DNA of 64,000 bases from Pseudomonas poae. Lineage in GTDB: Bacteria; Pseudomonadota; Gammaproteobacteria; Pseudomonadales; Pseudomonadaceae. How positions within the stretch are numbered: position 1 is the stretch's first letter; the number at the start of each line of letters is the position of its first letter. This document shows, piece by piece, positions 49,760 to 60,043 of the stretch. The position numbers and the translations under genes are program-made. The stretch covers positions 5,594,001-5,658,000 of the forward strand of contig CP034537.1 of assembly GCA_004000515.1 (NCBI GenBank), in the 5' to 3' direction. Below the pieces are notes generated by a model, which saw only the letters and a program-made list of their open reading frames with translations, did not search any database and was not told the origin of the DNA.

Positions 49760-50437
49760 TTAGGCGGTGAGTTTCAGCAGGGCCTTGGCCACATCGCTGG
49801 AGCTGCCAGGGTTCTGCCCGGTAACCAGCAGCCCATCGACGATCACGAAGGATTGCCAGTCGGCGCCCTTCTCGTACTGACCACCGAGTTTCTTGAATTC
49901 ATCTTCAACCAGGAACGGCACCACATCGGTCAACTCCACCGCCGCTTCTTCCGAGTTGGAGAACCCGGTCACGCGGCGGCCCTTGACCAACGGTTCACCG
50001 TTGACTGCCTTGACGTGGCGCAACACGCCCGGTGCATGGCAGACAAAACCGATGGGCTTGCCGGCGCGCTCAAAGGCTTCGATCAGCGCGATGGAAGTGG
50101 GCGATTCCGCCAAGTCCCACAGCGGGCCGTGGCCGCCTGGGTAGAACACCGTGTCGAAGTCACCCGCGTTGACCGCGTCCAGCTTGAGGGTGTTGGCCAG
50201 CGCTTGTTGGGCGGCCGGGTCGGCAGCGAAGCGGTGGGTTTGTTCGGTCTGGAAGTCCGGCAGGTCGCTGACCGGGTCCAGCGGTGGCTGGCCACCCGCC
50301 GGGGATGCCAGCACGATCTCGGCACCCGCGTCCTTGAACGCGTAATAAGGTGCGGCAAATTCTTCGAGCCAGAAGCCGGTCTTGCGGCCGGTGTTGCCCA
50401 ACTGATCGTGAGAGGTCAATACCATCAATACTTTCAT
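49760..50437 (-). CDS. DJ-1/PfpI-family (Hsp31-like) protein
   Basis: Intact, 225 residues. The nucleophile elbow is GFVCHAPGVLR (Cys133, His134), with Glu near residue 25 (KTGFWLEEFAAPYYAF) completing the Hsp31-type site. Opening MKVLMVLTSHDQLGNTGRKTG is typical of the class I glutamine amidotransferase-like subgroup with glyoxalase III or deglycase-like activity. VFYPGGHGPLWDLA is the family loop. Divergent from the GlxA-like AraC gene (158-nt gap), which may regulate it. It is probably a stress-protein-type enzyme. Confidence 0.88.
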   Translation of the reverse strand: MKVLMVLTSHDQLGNTGRKTGFWLEEFAAPYYAFKDAGAEIVLASPAGGQPPLDPVSDLPDFQTEQTHRFAADPAAQQALANTLKLDAVNAGDFDTVFYPGGHGPLWDLAESPTSIALIEAFERAGKPIGFVCHAPGVLRHVKAVNGEPLVKGRRVTGFSNSEEAAVELTDVVPFLVEDEFKKLGGQYEKGADWQSFVIVDGLLVTGQNPGSSSDVAKALLKLTA

Positions 50438-50595
50438 TGTCGAGTGCCTCGGGATGAGTGTGGGTTGAAGCTTAGGAGCCGGGGCGTGTTGTCACAACGT
50501 CATATCCGCAAGGTTTTCGGACATGCCCGATGGCAGTTGCCGTTTGCCCACGAGCCGCCGACAATCCCCCCTCCCACACCCGTTGGAGAATGACG

Positions 50596-51532
50596 ATGCA
50601 CAGCGTTGCGCTGCTGGTTTACCCGAATTTCGAATGCTTGAGCCTCAGCGTGGGCTCGGTGTTCGAATGCGCGAACCTGATGCAGGGCGAGCCGGCCTAC
50701 GAATTTCACCTGGTGTCGGAAAACGGCGGCGCGGTGATGACTTCCCAGGGTTTTCGGTGAACACCACGCCGATCCGGCCGCAGGGCTACGACACGCTGAT
50801 CGTCGGCGGCTACATGGAGTTCCGCCTGCCGGAGGCCAACCTGCTGGAACAGGTCAAGACCGCCTCCGCCCAGTCGCGGCGGGTCGCCTCGTTGTGCATG
50901 GGCATCTTCGTATTGGCCGAGGCCGGCCTGCTGGAAGGCAAGCGCACCACCACCCACTGGATTCACGCGCCGGCCTTTCGCAAGCGCTACCCGCATATTC
51001 ATCTGGAAGAAGACAAATTGTTCGTGGTGGACGGCCAGGTGTGGACCGGCGCGGGCATGAGCGCAGGCGTCGACCTGGCGCTGGCGATGGTGGAGAACGA
51101 CCTGGGCAGCGACCTCGCCCGGCGTATTGCACGCAAACTGGTGATCGCCCAGCGTCGGGGCAGCGAGCAGTCGCAGTTGTCGGCCTTGCTGGAACTGGAC
51201 CCCAAATCCGACCGCGTGCAACTGGCCCTGGCCTACGCCCGCGAGAACCTCACCCACGATTTGTCGGTGGATGCCTTGGCCGACGTGGCGCGCCTCAGCC
51301 CCGCCAGTTCAGCCGGGTATTTCGCGAAGAAACCGGGCAGACGCCGGCCAAGGCTATCGAGTCGCTGCGAGTGGAAGCCGCGCGGGCACTGATGGAAACC
51401 AGCCGGCACCCAGTAGAAGTGGTAGCCCGCGAGACCGGCTTCGGTGATCGCGAGCGCATGCGCCAGGCGTTCCTGCGCGCCTTCGGGCAACCGCCGAAGG
51501 CAATGCAGCAGGCGCTGTTCAACCCGGTGTAG
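50596..51532 (+). CDS. GlxA-like AraC-family transcriptional regulator (DJ-1/PfpI domain + AraC HTH), two frameshifts
   Basis: About 313 residues. ATG 50596 has GGAG at 7 nt; ATG 50590 is too close. The N-terminal DJ-1/PfpI-like domain includes VALLVYPNFECLSLSVGSVF and RRVASLCMGIFVLAEAGLLE (a Cys elbow), then WTGAGMSAGVDLALAMVEND. The C-terminal AraC domain opens ARENLTHDLSVDALADVARL, then PRQFSRVFREETGQTPAKAI and ends in the second HTH (VVARETGFGDRERMRQAFLR). Frame breaks: about 50757 (after SQGF) and about 51305 (after RLSP). It overlaps the 3' end of the aldehyde dehydrogenase gene by 14 nt, tail to tail. Confidence 0.88.
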
Positions 51533-52939
51533 GTTGGTAGCCAAACAGCGACTTCACTTCCAGGTAGTCTTCCAAACCAAACACGCCCCACTCGCGCCCG
51601 TTGCCCGACTGTTTGTACCCGCCAAACGGCGCGCCATTGTCGGCCTTGCTGCCATTGAGATGGACCATACCGGTACGCAAGCGCCGCGCCACGGCCCGCG
51701 CCCGTTCCAGGCTGCCAGCGGTGACATAGCCCGACAGGCCGTAGGGGCTGTCATTGGCGAGGGCGATGGCCTGCTCCTCGCTGTCGTAGGGAATGATCAC
51801 CAGCACCGGCCCGAACACTTCTTCACGGGCAATGGGCGAATTCGGGTCGACATCGGCAAACACCGTGGGCCGCGCATAGAACCCTGACGTCACGCCTTCG
51901 GGCCGCCCCACGCCGCCGCATACCGGCGGCGCATCCACGGCGCCGAGCACCCCCTGCACCCGTTCGAACTGCGCCTGGTTGGCCAAGGGGCCCATGGCCG
52001 TCGCGGGGTGGCTGTCATCGAAGCAGATACGGGCGGCGACGTCCTGGGCAATCTCCACGGCGCGGGCCTGAAGCGCACGCGGCACCAACATTCGCGTCGG
52101 TGCATTGCAAGACTGCCCACTGTTGCGAAAACAACTACTCACGCCATGGCGTACCGCCGCATCGAGGTCGGCATCTGCCAGGATCAGGTTGGCCGACTTG
52201 CCGCCCAGCTCCTGGGACACGCGCTTGACCGTGTCCGCCGCCGCCTTGGCCACCGCGATACCCGCGCCGGTTGAGCCAGTAAACGAGACCATATCGATGT
52301 CGGCGTGCCGGGCAATGCCGTCGCCAATCGTCGGTCCATCACCGTTGACCAGGTTGAACACGCCCTTGGGCACGCCGGCCTGATGCAGGATATCCGCGAG
52401 CAACAGGGCTGAGAGCGGCGCTTTTCACTCGGTTTAAGCACCATCGTGCACCCCGCCGCCAACGCCGGAGCGAGCTTGCAGGTAAGTTGGTTGAGCGGCC
52501 AATTCCACGGCGTGATCAGGCCGCACACACCGATCGGCTCGCGGCTGATCAGCGTGCTGCCGTGGGGCTGGTCGAACGCGAAGTCCTTGAGCACTTCATA
52601 GGCACGCTGCAAGTGACCCAGCCCTGCCGGCACATGCGCGCTGCGCGCCAGCGATAACGGCGCGCCCATTTCCCGGTGCACACACAGCGCCAGGGCTTCG
52701 CTGTGCTGGCGATAACCGTCGATGATCGCCGCCAGCAGCTCCAGGCGCTGTTCACGCGACCACTGCGCGTAGCTGTCAAACGCGCGCCTGGCGGCTGCCA
52801 CGGCCAGGTCAAGATCGGCAACGGTGCCCAGGCTGATGGTCCCGACGGTGCGCTCGGTGGCGGGATCGATCACCGGTAGGGTTTCACCGCCCAATGGCTT
52901 GACCCACGCACCGTCGATGTAAAAGTCCAGGGTGTTCAT
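51519..52939 (-). CDS. Aldehyde dehydrogenase, frameshifted (third gene of the amide/amine operon)
   Basis: About 474 residues. ATG 52939 overlaps the aminotransferase stop (ATGA). Blocks: GVCGLITPWNWPLNQLTCKL, FTGSTGAGIAVAKAA, SQELGGKSANLILADADLDA (catalytic Glu) and FRNSGQSCNAPTRMLVP (catalytic Cys). The frame changes near 52425, after TMVLKPSEK; the other frame continues with a Ser/Leu/Ala-rich block (SALLLADILHQAGVPKGVFN). It probably oxidises the semialdehyde made by the aminotransferase to an acid. Confidence 0.9.
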
Positions 52940-54231
52940 CGGGTCGCCTCAATCGCCTTGGCCAAGGTGCCGAACACCCGGTCGATCTGTTCTTCGCTAA
53001 TGATCAACGGCGGCGACAGTACGATGTTTTCTCCAGAAGCGCGCACCAGCACACCCGCGTCAAAACAGCGTTGGGCCACTTCGGTAGCCCTGGCACCCGG
53101 CGCACCCTCGCGGGGTTTGAGTTCGACCGCGCACAGCAGGCCGATGGCACGCACGTCCTGCACCAATGGGTTATCACCTAGCGCCAGCGCGGTGGTTTGC
53201 CACAGCGGTGCAATCTGCTGCACATGGGCGTTGATACCCAGTTCCTCGTGCACCTCCAGTGTCGCCAACGCAGCAGCGCAGGCCAGCGGGTGGGCGGAAT
53301 AGGTGTAGCCGTGCATCAACTCGATGGCCTGTTCCGGGCCTTGCATAAAGGCCTCGTACACCGTGCCGCTGACCAGCACCCCGCCCATGGGCACGGCGCC
53401 GTTGGTGAGCCCTTTGGCCAGGCTCATCAGGTCCGGCGTGACACCGAACGCCTGGGCGGCGAACGAATGCCCGACGCGGCCGAAACCGGTGATGACCTCG
53501 TCGAAAATCAGCAGCACGCCATGGCGATCACATATCTCACGTAGTTTCTGCAGATAACCCAACGGCGGCGCATACACCCCACCGGAACCGGTGACCGGCT
53601 CGACAATTACCGCCGCCACGGTGGCTGGGTCATGCACCTCCAACAGCTGCAGCAATGCGTCGGCGTAGTGCGCACCCTGCTCCGGCTGGCCGCGACTGAA
53701 ACGCGAACCCGCATCGTAGGGCAGCGGCAAGTGCGCGACATCGCCAAGCAACGGGCCAAAGTCGCGTTTTTGCCGACCAATCCCCGACACTGACAAACCA
53801 CCGAAGCCCATGCCGTGATAGCCCTTGGCGCGGCCGATGAATTTGGTCCGCCGGCAATCCCCCCGCGCCTGATGATAGGCCCGGGCAATTTTCAACGCGG
53901 TGTCCACCGCCTCTGAACCGGAGTTGGTAAAGAACACCTTGTCCAGGCCCGCCGGGGCGGTCGCCACCAATCGGTCGGCCAGGTTCAGTGCCGCTGGGTG
54001 GCTCATCTTGAACGAGGACACAAAGTCCAGGCGCCCCGCCGCTTCACGAATCGCCTCGACGATCCGCGCCTGGCCGTGACCGGCATTGACGCACCACAGC
54101 CCGGCCATGGCATCCAGCACATCACGTCCTTCTGGGGTGGTGTAGTGCATGCCGGCAGCGCGGTCGAACAGCATCGGCTGGCGGTTGAACGGGCGCATTG
54201 CGGTAAACGGGGCCCACAGGGAAGAGGTCAT
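52936..54231 (-). CDS. Class III omega-aminotransferase (omega-amino acid:pyruvate type)
   Basis: Intact, 431 residues. ATG 54231 has AAGGAG upstream. PLP-site Lys is about residue 273 (MSLAKGLTNGAVPMGG), with Asp244 (LLIFDEVITGFGRVG) holding the pyridine. The opening WAPFTAMRPFNRQPMLFDRA resembles omega-amino acid:pyruvate aminotransferases. It moves a terminal amino group to pyruvate or another keto acid, giving a semialdehyde. Overlaps the downstream aldehyde dehydrogenase by 4 nt, and lies 12 nt after the serine hydrolase. Confidence 0.9.
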   Translation of the reverse strand: MTSSLWAPFTAMRPFNRQPMLFDRAAGMHYTTPEGRDVLDAMAGLWCVNAGHGQARIVEAIREAAGRLDFVSSFKMSHPAALNLADRLVATAPAGLDKVFFTNSGSEAVDTALKIARAYHQARGDCRRTKFIGRAKGYHGMGFGGLSVSGIGRQKRDFGPLLGDVAHLPLPYDAGSRFSRGQPEQGAHYADALLQLLEVHDPATVAAVIVEPVTGSGGVYAPPLGYLQKLREICDRHGVLLIFDEVITGFGRVGHSFAAQAFGVTPDLMSLAKGLTNGAVPMGGVLVSGTVYEAFMQGPEQAIELMHGYTYSAHPLACAAALATLEVHEELGINAHVQQIAPLWQTTALALGDNPLVQDVRAIGLLCAVELKPREGAPGARATEVAQRCFDAGVLVRASGENIVLSPPLIISEEQIDRVFGTLAKAIEATR

Positions 54232-54243
54232 GGGGTGTACTCC

Positions 54244-55749
54244 TTAAAGCTGGATTCGCGAACCGGTCAGGGTGGGTCGTTGCAAGGCACCGGCGTTGGT
54301 GTTGACGCCACGATCAAAGCGCAGCCGCCCGTCCTGCACGCGACAGGTGACGTGATCGCCGAAAGCGGTTTCGACAAAGCGCCAATCCATCAGCAGTTCA
54401 CCTTCGGTGGACCAGCAGGCCTGGGCGACCACCGGGGTCTGTTCCGGTTGGTATTGGTGGTGCAAGTAGTTGCCGGTGATGCTGGTGATGCTCTCCACCG
54501 GCTCCTTGAAACCGGCGCGTACGTGGTGCGTGCCACGGTGGTCCACCAGGGTGAAATCACAATGGTCGCCCTGGAAATCGAAGGCGATTTCGCGCACGCC
54601 GTCTTCGTTCGGCTCAATCGCAAAACGGCCGTGGAACGCGCTGCTGGCGGGTGAGGTTTTCAACCCTTGCAGGGTCGGCAAGTGCAGGTTGTCGAGCAGC
54701 GTATCCAGTTGTGCCTGGCTGGCCGGGGCGTCTTTGGCCGTGCGGCCCAATGCTGGGAACAGGTGCTTCCACAGCGCAGCGTGCAGGCGTTTTTCGCCCA
54801 GGCGCAGGCCACAGGTGAAGACCATCACCGTGTCCTGGTCCGGCAGCACCATGCACTGCTGGCCGAACACGCCAGAGGCGTAATAGCCGCCGTGTTCGGT
54901 CATCCACCATTGGTAGCCATAACCTTCGCGCTGGGCCTCATTGGCCTTGTTCTTGTCGCGCGGCAGGTATTGCTTGCCGTCGAACTCGCCCATCCACACG
55001 TCCTCCACCTGGTTGCGCGTGGCATCGGCCACCCACTGCGGCGACAACAACTGGCGCCCCTGCCATTGGCCGTGGTTGAGGTGCAGCACCCCGAATTTCA
55101 GCGAGTCTTCGCTGGTGCAGCTCAAGCCATTGCCACCGGAATTGAAACCGCCAGGGGCCAGGTCCCACTCCAGGTGATCAAGCCCCAAGTGATCGAGGAC
55201 GCGTTCCTGTAACAACGCGTGCATCGTTTGCCCGGTGACCTGGGTGACGATGGCCGACAACATGAAGCTCGACGCGCTGCTGTAGATAAACGACTGGCCC
55301 GGCGGCTCATCCACTGGTTCATTGAGAAACGCCTCGACCCAGCTGCTTTGCAGGTTGCGCCAGTCGCCGCCGGAGATGCCACGGGTGTGACCGGTGCGCA
55401 TGGTCAGCAGGTCCTGCACGGTCATCGCCGCAAGGTTGGCGCTGATCGGTTGCGGGCATAGCTCGGGGAAGAAGCTGACCACCTTGGCCTCCAGGCTCAG
55501 GCGACCGTCGTCGATCAACAGGCCGACGGCCGTGGCGGTCCAGCTCTTGGTTGCCGAATGCTGCACGTGCATGCGATGCGCCGCATACGGCTGCCAGTAC
55601 GCCTCGACCACCACGGCGCCCTGGCGATAGAGCAGGAAACTGTGCAGCTCAAGGCCCATCTCGGCGACGGCCTGGAGGAAGTCGACAACGCCGGCCGGGT
55701 CGACGCCGCAGTCGTCGGGCAAGGCTCTGGGCAGCGGGATGTAGGTCAT
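54244..55749 (-). CDS. Serine hydrolase of the class C beta-lactamase fold (SxxK), possible amidase
   Basis: Intact, 501 residues. No signal peptide, so cytoplasmic. Nucleophile motif SATK (Ser65-Lys68), Tyr156 in IYSSASSFMLS, and the third box as HGGYYASG (HxG). The fold is shared by beta-lactamases, EstB esterases, D-aminopeptidases and 6-aminohexanoate-dimer hydrolase (NylB). The C-terminal ~130 residues form a separate beta-rich domain. ATG 55749 has GAGGA upstream. As the first gene of an operon with an omega-aminotransferase and a dehydrogenase, a hydrolase that frees an omega-amino acid from an amide is attractive but unproven. Confidence 0.82.
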   Translation of the reverse strand: MTYIPLPRALPDDCGVDPAGVVDFLQAVAEMGLELHSFLLYRQGAVVVEAYWQPYAAHRMHVQHSATKSWTATAVGLLIDDGRLSLEAKVVSFFPELCPQPISANLAAMTVQDLLTMRTGHTRGISGGDWRNLQSSWVEAFLNEPVDEPPGQSFIYSSASSFMLSAIVTQVTGQTMHALLQERVLDHLGLDHLEWDLAPGGFNSGGNGLSCTSEDSLKFGVLHLNHGQWQGRQLLSPQWVADATRNQVEDVWMGEFDGKQYLPRDKNKANEAQREGYGYQWWMTEHGGYYASGVFGQQCMVLPDQDTVMVFTCGLRLGEKRLHAALWKHLFPALGRTAKDAPASQAQLDTLLDNLHLPTLQGLKTSPASSAFHGRFAIEPNEDGVREIAFDFQGDHCDFTLVDHRGTHHVRAGFKEPVESITSITGNYLHHQYQPEQTPVVAQACWSTEGELLMDWRFVETAFGDHVTCRVQDGRLRFDRGVNTNAGALQRPTLTGSRIQL

Positions 55750-55763
55750 GATGGGTCCTCAAT

Positions 55764-55776
55764 AATGTTTTTATAT
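55764..55776. promoter_or_regulatory. Shared 13-bp motif, candidate GntR-type operator (site 1)
   Basis: AATGTTTTTATAT on the plus strand is identical to the minus-strand sequence at 63577-63589 upstream of the ABC operon. Here it lies 15 nt before the serine hydrolase start and about 115 nt before the divergent regulator. A shared operator is inference. Confidence 0.5.
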
Positions 55777-55890
55777 TTCAAATAATGCAGATAAAGATTT
55801 GTTCGCTGCGGCCCAGATGTATTTGAGCCCTCTATAATCCAGACTTTCCGGGTATCCTTGCCTCCCCTGTCACAGGAACGATCGCGCGCC

Positions 55891-56768
55891 ATGTCCCAAC
55901 TCACCTCGCTGCAGACCAAAGTCGCCGGCCAGATCCTGGCCGCCATCACCAGCGGCGACCTGCAACCCGGCCTGCACCTCAAAGAAGTGGAACTGGCCCA
56001 GCGCCTGGGCGTATCGCGCTCGCCCATCCGCAGCGCGCTGGTGTACCTGGCCGAGCAGAAAGCCATCGAACCGCTGCCCCAACAGGGCTATCGCGTACCG
56101 CTCGAAGCGGCAGACGGTCGGGTACAGCAGCTCACGCCGTTGCATAACGAAGAGGACGATCTGTACACCCGGTTGATCGACGACCGACTGAACCAGGTAC
56201 TGCCCGACCAGATTTCCGAAAGCGACCTGCTGCGCCGCTACGGTGTCGGCAAAGCGTGCTGCGCCGCTGCCTGCTGCGCCTGTCGGATGAAGGCGTGATG
56301 CAGCGCAAACACGGCCACGGCTGGCAGTTCCTGCCGACCCTGAACAGCCCGCAAACGCGTTTCGAGAGCTACCGCTTTCGCATGCTGCTGGAACCGGCCG
56401 GGCTGCTGGAGCCGACCTTCAAGATCAACCCCGAGCAATTCCGCCGCTGCCGCGAACGCCAGATGGAACTGCTGGAAGGCAAGGTGGATGGCCAACGCTT
56501 TATCGAATACAACGCGGAATTCCACGAACTGCTGGCAGCGGCCTCCGGCAATGGCTACATCCTGCAAGCCATCCAGCAACAAAACCGCCTGCGGCGACTG
56601 ACCGAATTCCACACCGTGAACAACCCGGAGCGGGTCAAGGTGTCGTGCTGCGAGCACTTGGCGATCCTGGATGCGCTGGAGCAAGGCGATAACGAATGGG
56701 CGTCGACGCTGCTGCATCGACATTTGGATGTGGCGAGCAAGTTGCGGGTGGCGAGGAATAAGGGCTAG
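55891..56768 (+). CDS. GntR/FadR-type regulator with two winged-helix segments, frameshifted
   Basis: About 292 residues. ATG 55891 (MSQLTSLQTKVAGQILAAIT) opens the first winged helix (LKEVELAQRLGVSRSPIRSA). A second winged-helix-like part follows at about residues 95-150 (DQISESDLLRRYGVGKA, then LRRCLLRLSDEGVMQRKHGH). After that comes an all-alpha FCD-like effector domain (RMLLEPAGLLEPTFKINPEQ; NAEFHELLAAASGNGYILQA; EHLAILDALEQGDNEWAST). A frame change near 56255 falls within the second winged helix. It is divergent from the hydrolase operon and downstream of the ABC operon's porin; likely regulator of both. Confidence 0.85.
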
Positions 56769-56803
56769 GGAAACCTCCACTGTTCTGGAAGACCGAGGTG
56801 CGG

Positions 56804-57005
56804 CCTTCGCGAGCAAGCCCGCTCCCACATTTGGATAGCATTCGGCACACCTAATCGGTCGGCTATAAGGCCGCCGCGCTTTGGCTTTTGATCTGAGTCG
56901 CCCCGTTAAACCACGCTGGCCGAACGCAGGCTTGAATCCGTGGGTAACCCGGCAGGACGCCGGGTTAGCCGCGCAGGGCCAAGCAATGGATATGTACTGC
57001 GCCCC
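56804..57005. repeat. Single REP plus shortened copy of the dispersed intergenic element
   Basis: CGCGAGCAAGCCCGCTCCCA (56809-56828) is a lone REP. Then 56850-57005 contains the inner half of the dispersed unit, from GGCTATAAGGCCGCC through CGTTAAACCACGCTGGCCG to the ACCCGGC-GCCGGGT palindrome, joined directly to the terminal GGATATGTAC. The outer ~120 bp with CGCCTAGGCTCGG are missing, so this is an internal deletion. Fills the gap between the regulator and the porin gene. Confidence 0.7.
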
Positions 57006-57016
57006 AAGCATGCGCA

Positions 57017-58299
57017 TTACCAGAGCGCCACGGTATAACCGACAATCACCCGATTCTCATTCATGTCCCGGAAATAGTTGGCCTTGCTCAACCCATTGCG
57101 CCAGCGCAACGACACCCCTTTAAGCGCCCCAGACTGAAACACATAACCCAAGTCGATATCCCGCTCCCACTCACGCCCCTCCCCGCAAACCCCTTCACCT
57201 CGGCCTGGTCCCCTTTGGCCCAACGCGTCGAAAACGTCAGCCCCGGCACACCCAGCGCAGCAAAGTCAAAGTCATAACGCGCATGCCACACCCGCTCATT
57301 GGTCTGCGAGAAGTTGCTCAACTGGTACTCGGAAAACAGGTAGGTATTGGTCCCGTCCACATAGGTAAACGGCGTCTCCCCATACTGCTCCTGATAACCC
57401 CCGCCAACACTGTGGCCCTTGTAGCTGAACATCGCCCGCGTACTCAGCGCGCGGTTGTCCACCTTGCCCGCCAGGCCCGCGCCGGACTTGTCGGCATCGA
57501 AGTAACGGATATCGGTCTTGAGCGTGCCGCCGCCCAGGGCAAAGCTGTTTTTCACGCCCACGAAGTGCTGCTGGTAGATGTCCTCCAACTGCGCAAAGTG
57601 GTAACTCAGGGTCATGCCCGGCGTGAGTTTGTAATCGCCGCCGGCAAAGCGGAAGCGGTCGCTCTTGGCGGTGCTTTTGTAGGCGCCGCTCTGGCTGGTC
57701 AGTGCCATGTCCTCGTAATCGGTGGACTCGCGTTGCTTGGTCTGGTCGATCTGCCCGCCGATCAGGGCCAACCCGGTAATGTCCGTGGACGTCACCTGGG
57801 TGCCGCGAAAGGTCTGCGGGAACAAGCGGCTGGTGTTGGGCTGCAAGGTAGGCAAATCGGGCAGCAGGTAGCCGCTGCGCAACTCGCTCTGGGCAAAGCG
57901 CACCTTGCCGGTCACGCCGTACTTGGAATACTCGTCATGGGCGCGCTTGGCATAACTGGGCTTGCCCGGCGTGGCGTCGTTGTCCCGCGACAACAAGCCG
58001 GAACCCGAACGGTCCGGGCTGGAATCGAGTTTCAGGCCGAGCATGCCAACCACGTCCACGCCAAAACCCACGGTGCCTTCGGTAAACCCCGACTTGAGGT
58101 TGAGGATAAAACCCTGGGCCCATTCCTCGCGCTTGGATTGCCCCGCGTCTTCACGGTAATCGCGGTTGAAGTAGTAGTTCTTCAGGTCCAGATCTGCCTT
58201 GCTGTCCTTGATGAAGTCAGCCTGGGCCGGGGCGCACAGCAGGCCCCCGCTCATAAGGCCGACGCCTTTCAAGATCAGGTTAAGATTGTTGTTGTGCAT
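57017..58299 (-). CDS. OprD-family outer-membrane porin, frameshifted
   Basis: About 427 residues. The ATG at 58299 (MHNNNLNLILKGVGLMSGGL) has AGGAG upstream; ATG 58317 has no site. The signal ends PAQA, then DFIKDSKADLDLKNYYFNRD. FRGTQVTSTDITGLALIGGQ and the domain HARYDFDFAALGVPGLTFST are OprD blocks. Frame change near 57190 joins VKGFAG to REWERDIDLGYVFQSGALKG, ending RVIVGYTVALW. It is co-directional with the ABC genes (110-nt gap) and is probably its outer-membrane entry pore for peptide- or carboxylate-like substrates. Confidence 0.88.
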
Positions 58300-58409
58300 G
58301 TTCTTGGCTCCTGGCAATCGTTTGGGGTGAGTAGGTCTTATTGTTTTTTAGGCACGACATTCCCCTTCGCGCAGGTTCAAAAGCCTGCGCGCCGGGTGAA
58401 ATCAGGGGA

Positions 58410-60043
58410 TCAGATCGCCGGGCGTATTCGGTAGCCGCCGTCCGGCAATTTCTCCAGCGGGCTGGCGGCAGCCAGCAATTGCCGGGTGTACGGATGCTGT
58501 GGGTGATCGAAGATCTGCTCGCGCGTGCCCACTTCCACCACATTGCCCTGGTGCATCACCGCCACCCGATGGGCGATGCGCTCCACCGCTGCCAGGTCAT
58601 GGGAAATGAACAGGCAGGCAAAGCCGTATTGCATCTGCAAGCGCTCGAACAGTTCGAGGATCTGCTTCTGGATAGTCATGTCCAGGGCCGAGATCGGCTC
58701 GTCGGCGATCACCAATTGCGGGTGGCGCACCAGGGCCCGGCCGATGGCCACGCGCTGGCGTTGGCCGCCGGACAGTTGATGGGGAAAGCGCTCGACAAAC
58801 TGCTCGCCCAGGCCAATGTCCCTGAGGGTTTGTGTCACCCGTTCACGGCGCTCGGCGGCGTTGAGGCCGGGTTCGTGGCGCAGGGGCTCGGCGAGGATTT
58901 CGCCGATCTTCATCCGTGGGTTCAGGGACGAATACGGGTCCTGGAATATCATTTGGCATTGCAGGCGATGGGTGCGGTTGGCGGCCTTGAGGATATCCAC
59001 GCCCTTGAAGCGAATCGCCCCGGCACACGGTTTGATCAGCCCCACCAGCGAGCGCCCGAGGGTGGTCTTGCCCGAGCCACTGCCCCCACCAGCGCCAGGG
59101 TTTCGCCGGGGGCGATCACCAGGCTGGCGGAATGCACCACGCGGTTGAACTGGCGCTTGCCCCAGAACGAGGTCGGCCCGGGATGCTCGATGCACACCTG
59201 GTCCACCTCGACCAACGGCCCATTGCTTGCCGGCAGTGGTGCCAGCACGCCGCGACGCGGCAAGGCTTCCAGCAGTTGCCGGGTGTATTCGGCCTTGGGT
59301 GCCAGCAGGATGTCTTCGGTAGTGCCCTGTTCCACCGCCTTGCCGTGGCGCATCACTACCACCTTGTGGGCATAGCGGGCGACCTGGGACAGGTCATGGC
59401 TGATAAACAGGATGGCGGCGCCCTGCTCGCGGGTCAGTTCGAGCATCAACTCGATCACGTCCAATTGCGCCAGGCAGTCCAGCGCCGTAGTGGGCTCGTC
59501 GGCGATCAACAGCGCTGGGCGCAGCAACATTACAGAAGCCAACATGATGCGCTGGCGCATACCGCCGGAGAACTGGTGCGGATAGGACTCCAGGCAACGC
59601 TCCGCCGCCTTGATGCCGATGCGGCGCAGCATGGTCAGGCAGCGCTCGCGGATCTGCGGCGGGTCGAGATCGGTGTGCAGCTTGAGCGCTTCGCTCATCT
59701 GTTGGCCGATCTTCAACGCAGGGTTGAGCGACACCATGGGCTCCTGGAACACCATGCCGATGCTCGCACCACGAATGCCACGCAGTTCCTCGGTGCTCAC
59801 GCTGGCCAGGTCGCGCCCCTGGAAATCCAGGCGCCCGCCGCATACTTGCATAGGCAACGGCAGCAAGCCGATGGCGGCGCGGGCGGCCATGGTCTTGCCG
59901 CTGCCGGACTCGCCCACCAGCGCCACGATCTCACCCGGCGCGATGCTGAAACTCAAGTCATCCACCGCCAGCGGGCCGTGCTCACCCACACGGATTTTCA
60001 GGTGTTCCACGTTCAGCAAAACAGGATTGGCCGACATGTTCAT
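58410..60043 (-). CDS. Fused dual ATP-binding subunit of a peptide-type ABC importer (DppD-DppF fusion), frameshifted
   Basis: About 545 residues with two complete ATPase domains in one chain. First: ALVGESGSGKTMAARAAIGL (Walker A), SYPHQFSGGMRQRIMLASVM (signature) and LLIADEPTTALD. Second: LALVGGSGSGKTTLGRSLVG, RFPHQLSGGQRQRVAIGRAL and LVIADEPISALD, ending with the oligopeptide-type DHPQHPYTRQLLAAA. A frame change near 59080 falls within the second Walker A (one G short). Most Dpp/Opp systems have two separate ATPase genes; fusions such as GsiA are known. ATGA overlap with the permease gene upstream. Confidence 0.9.
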
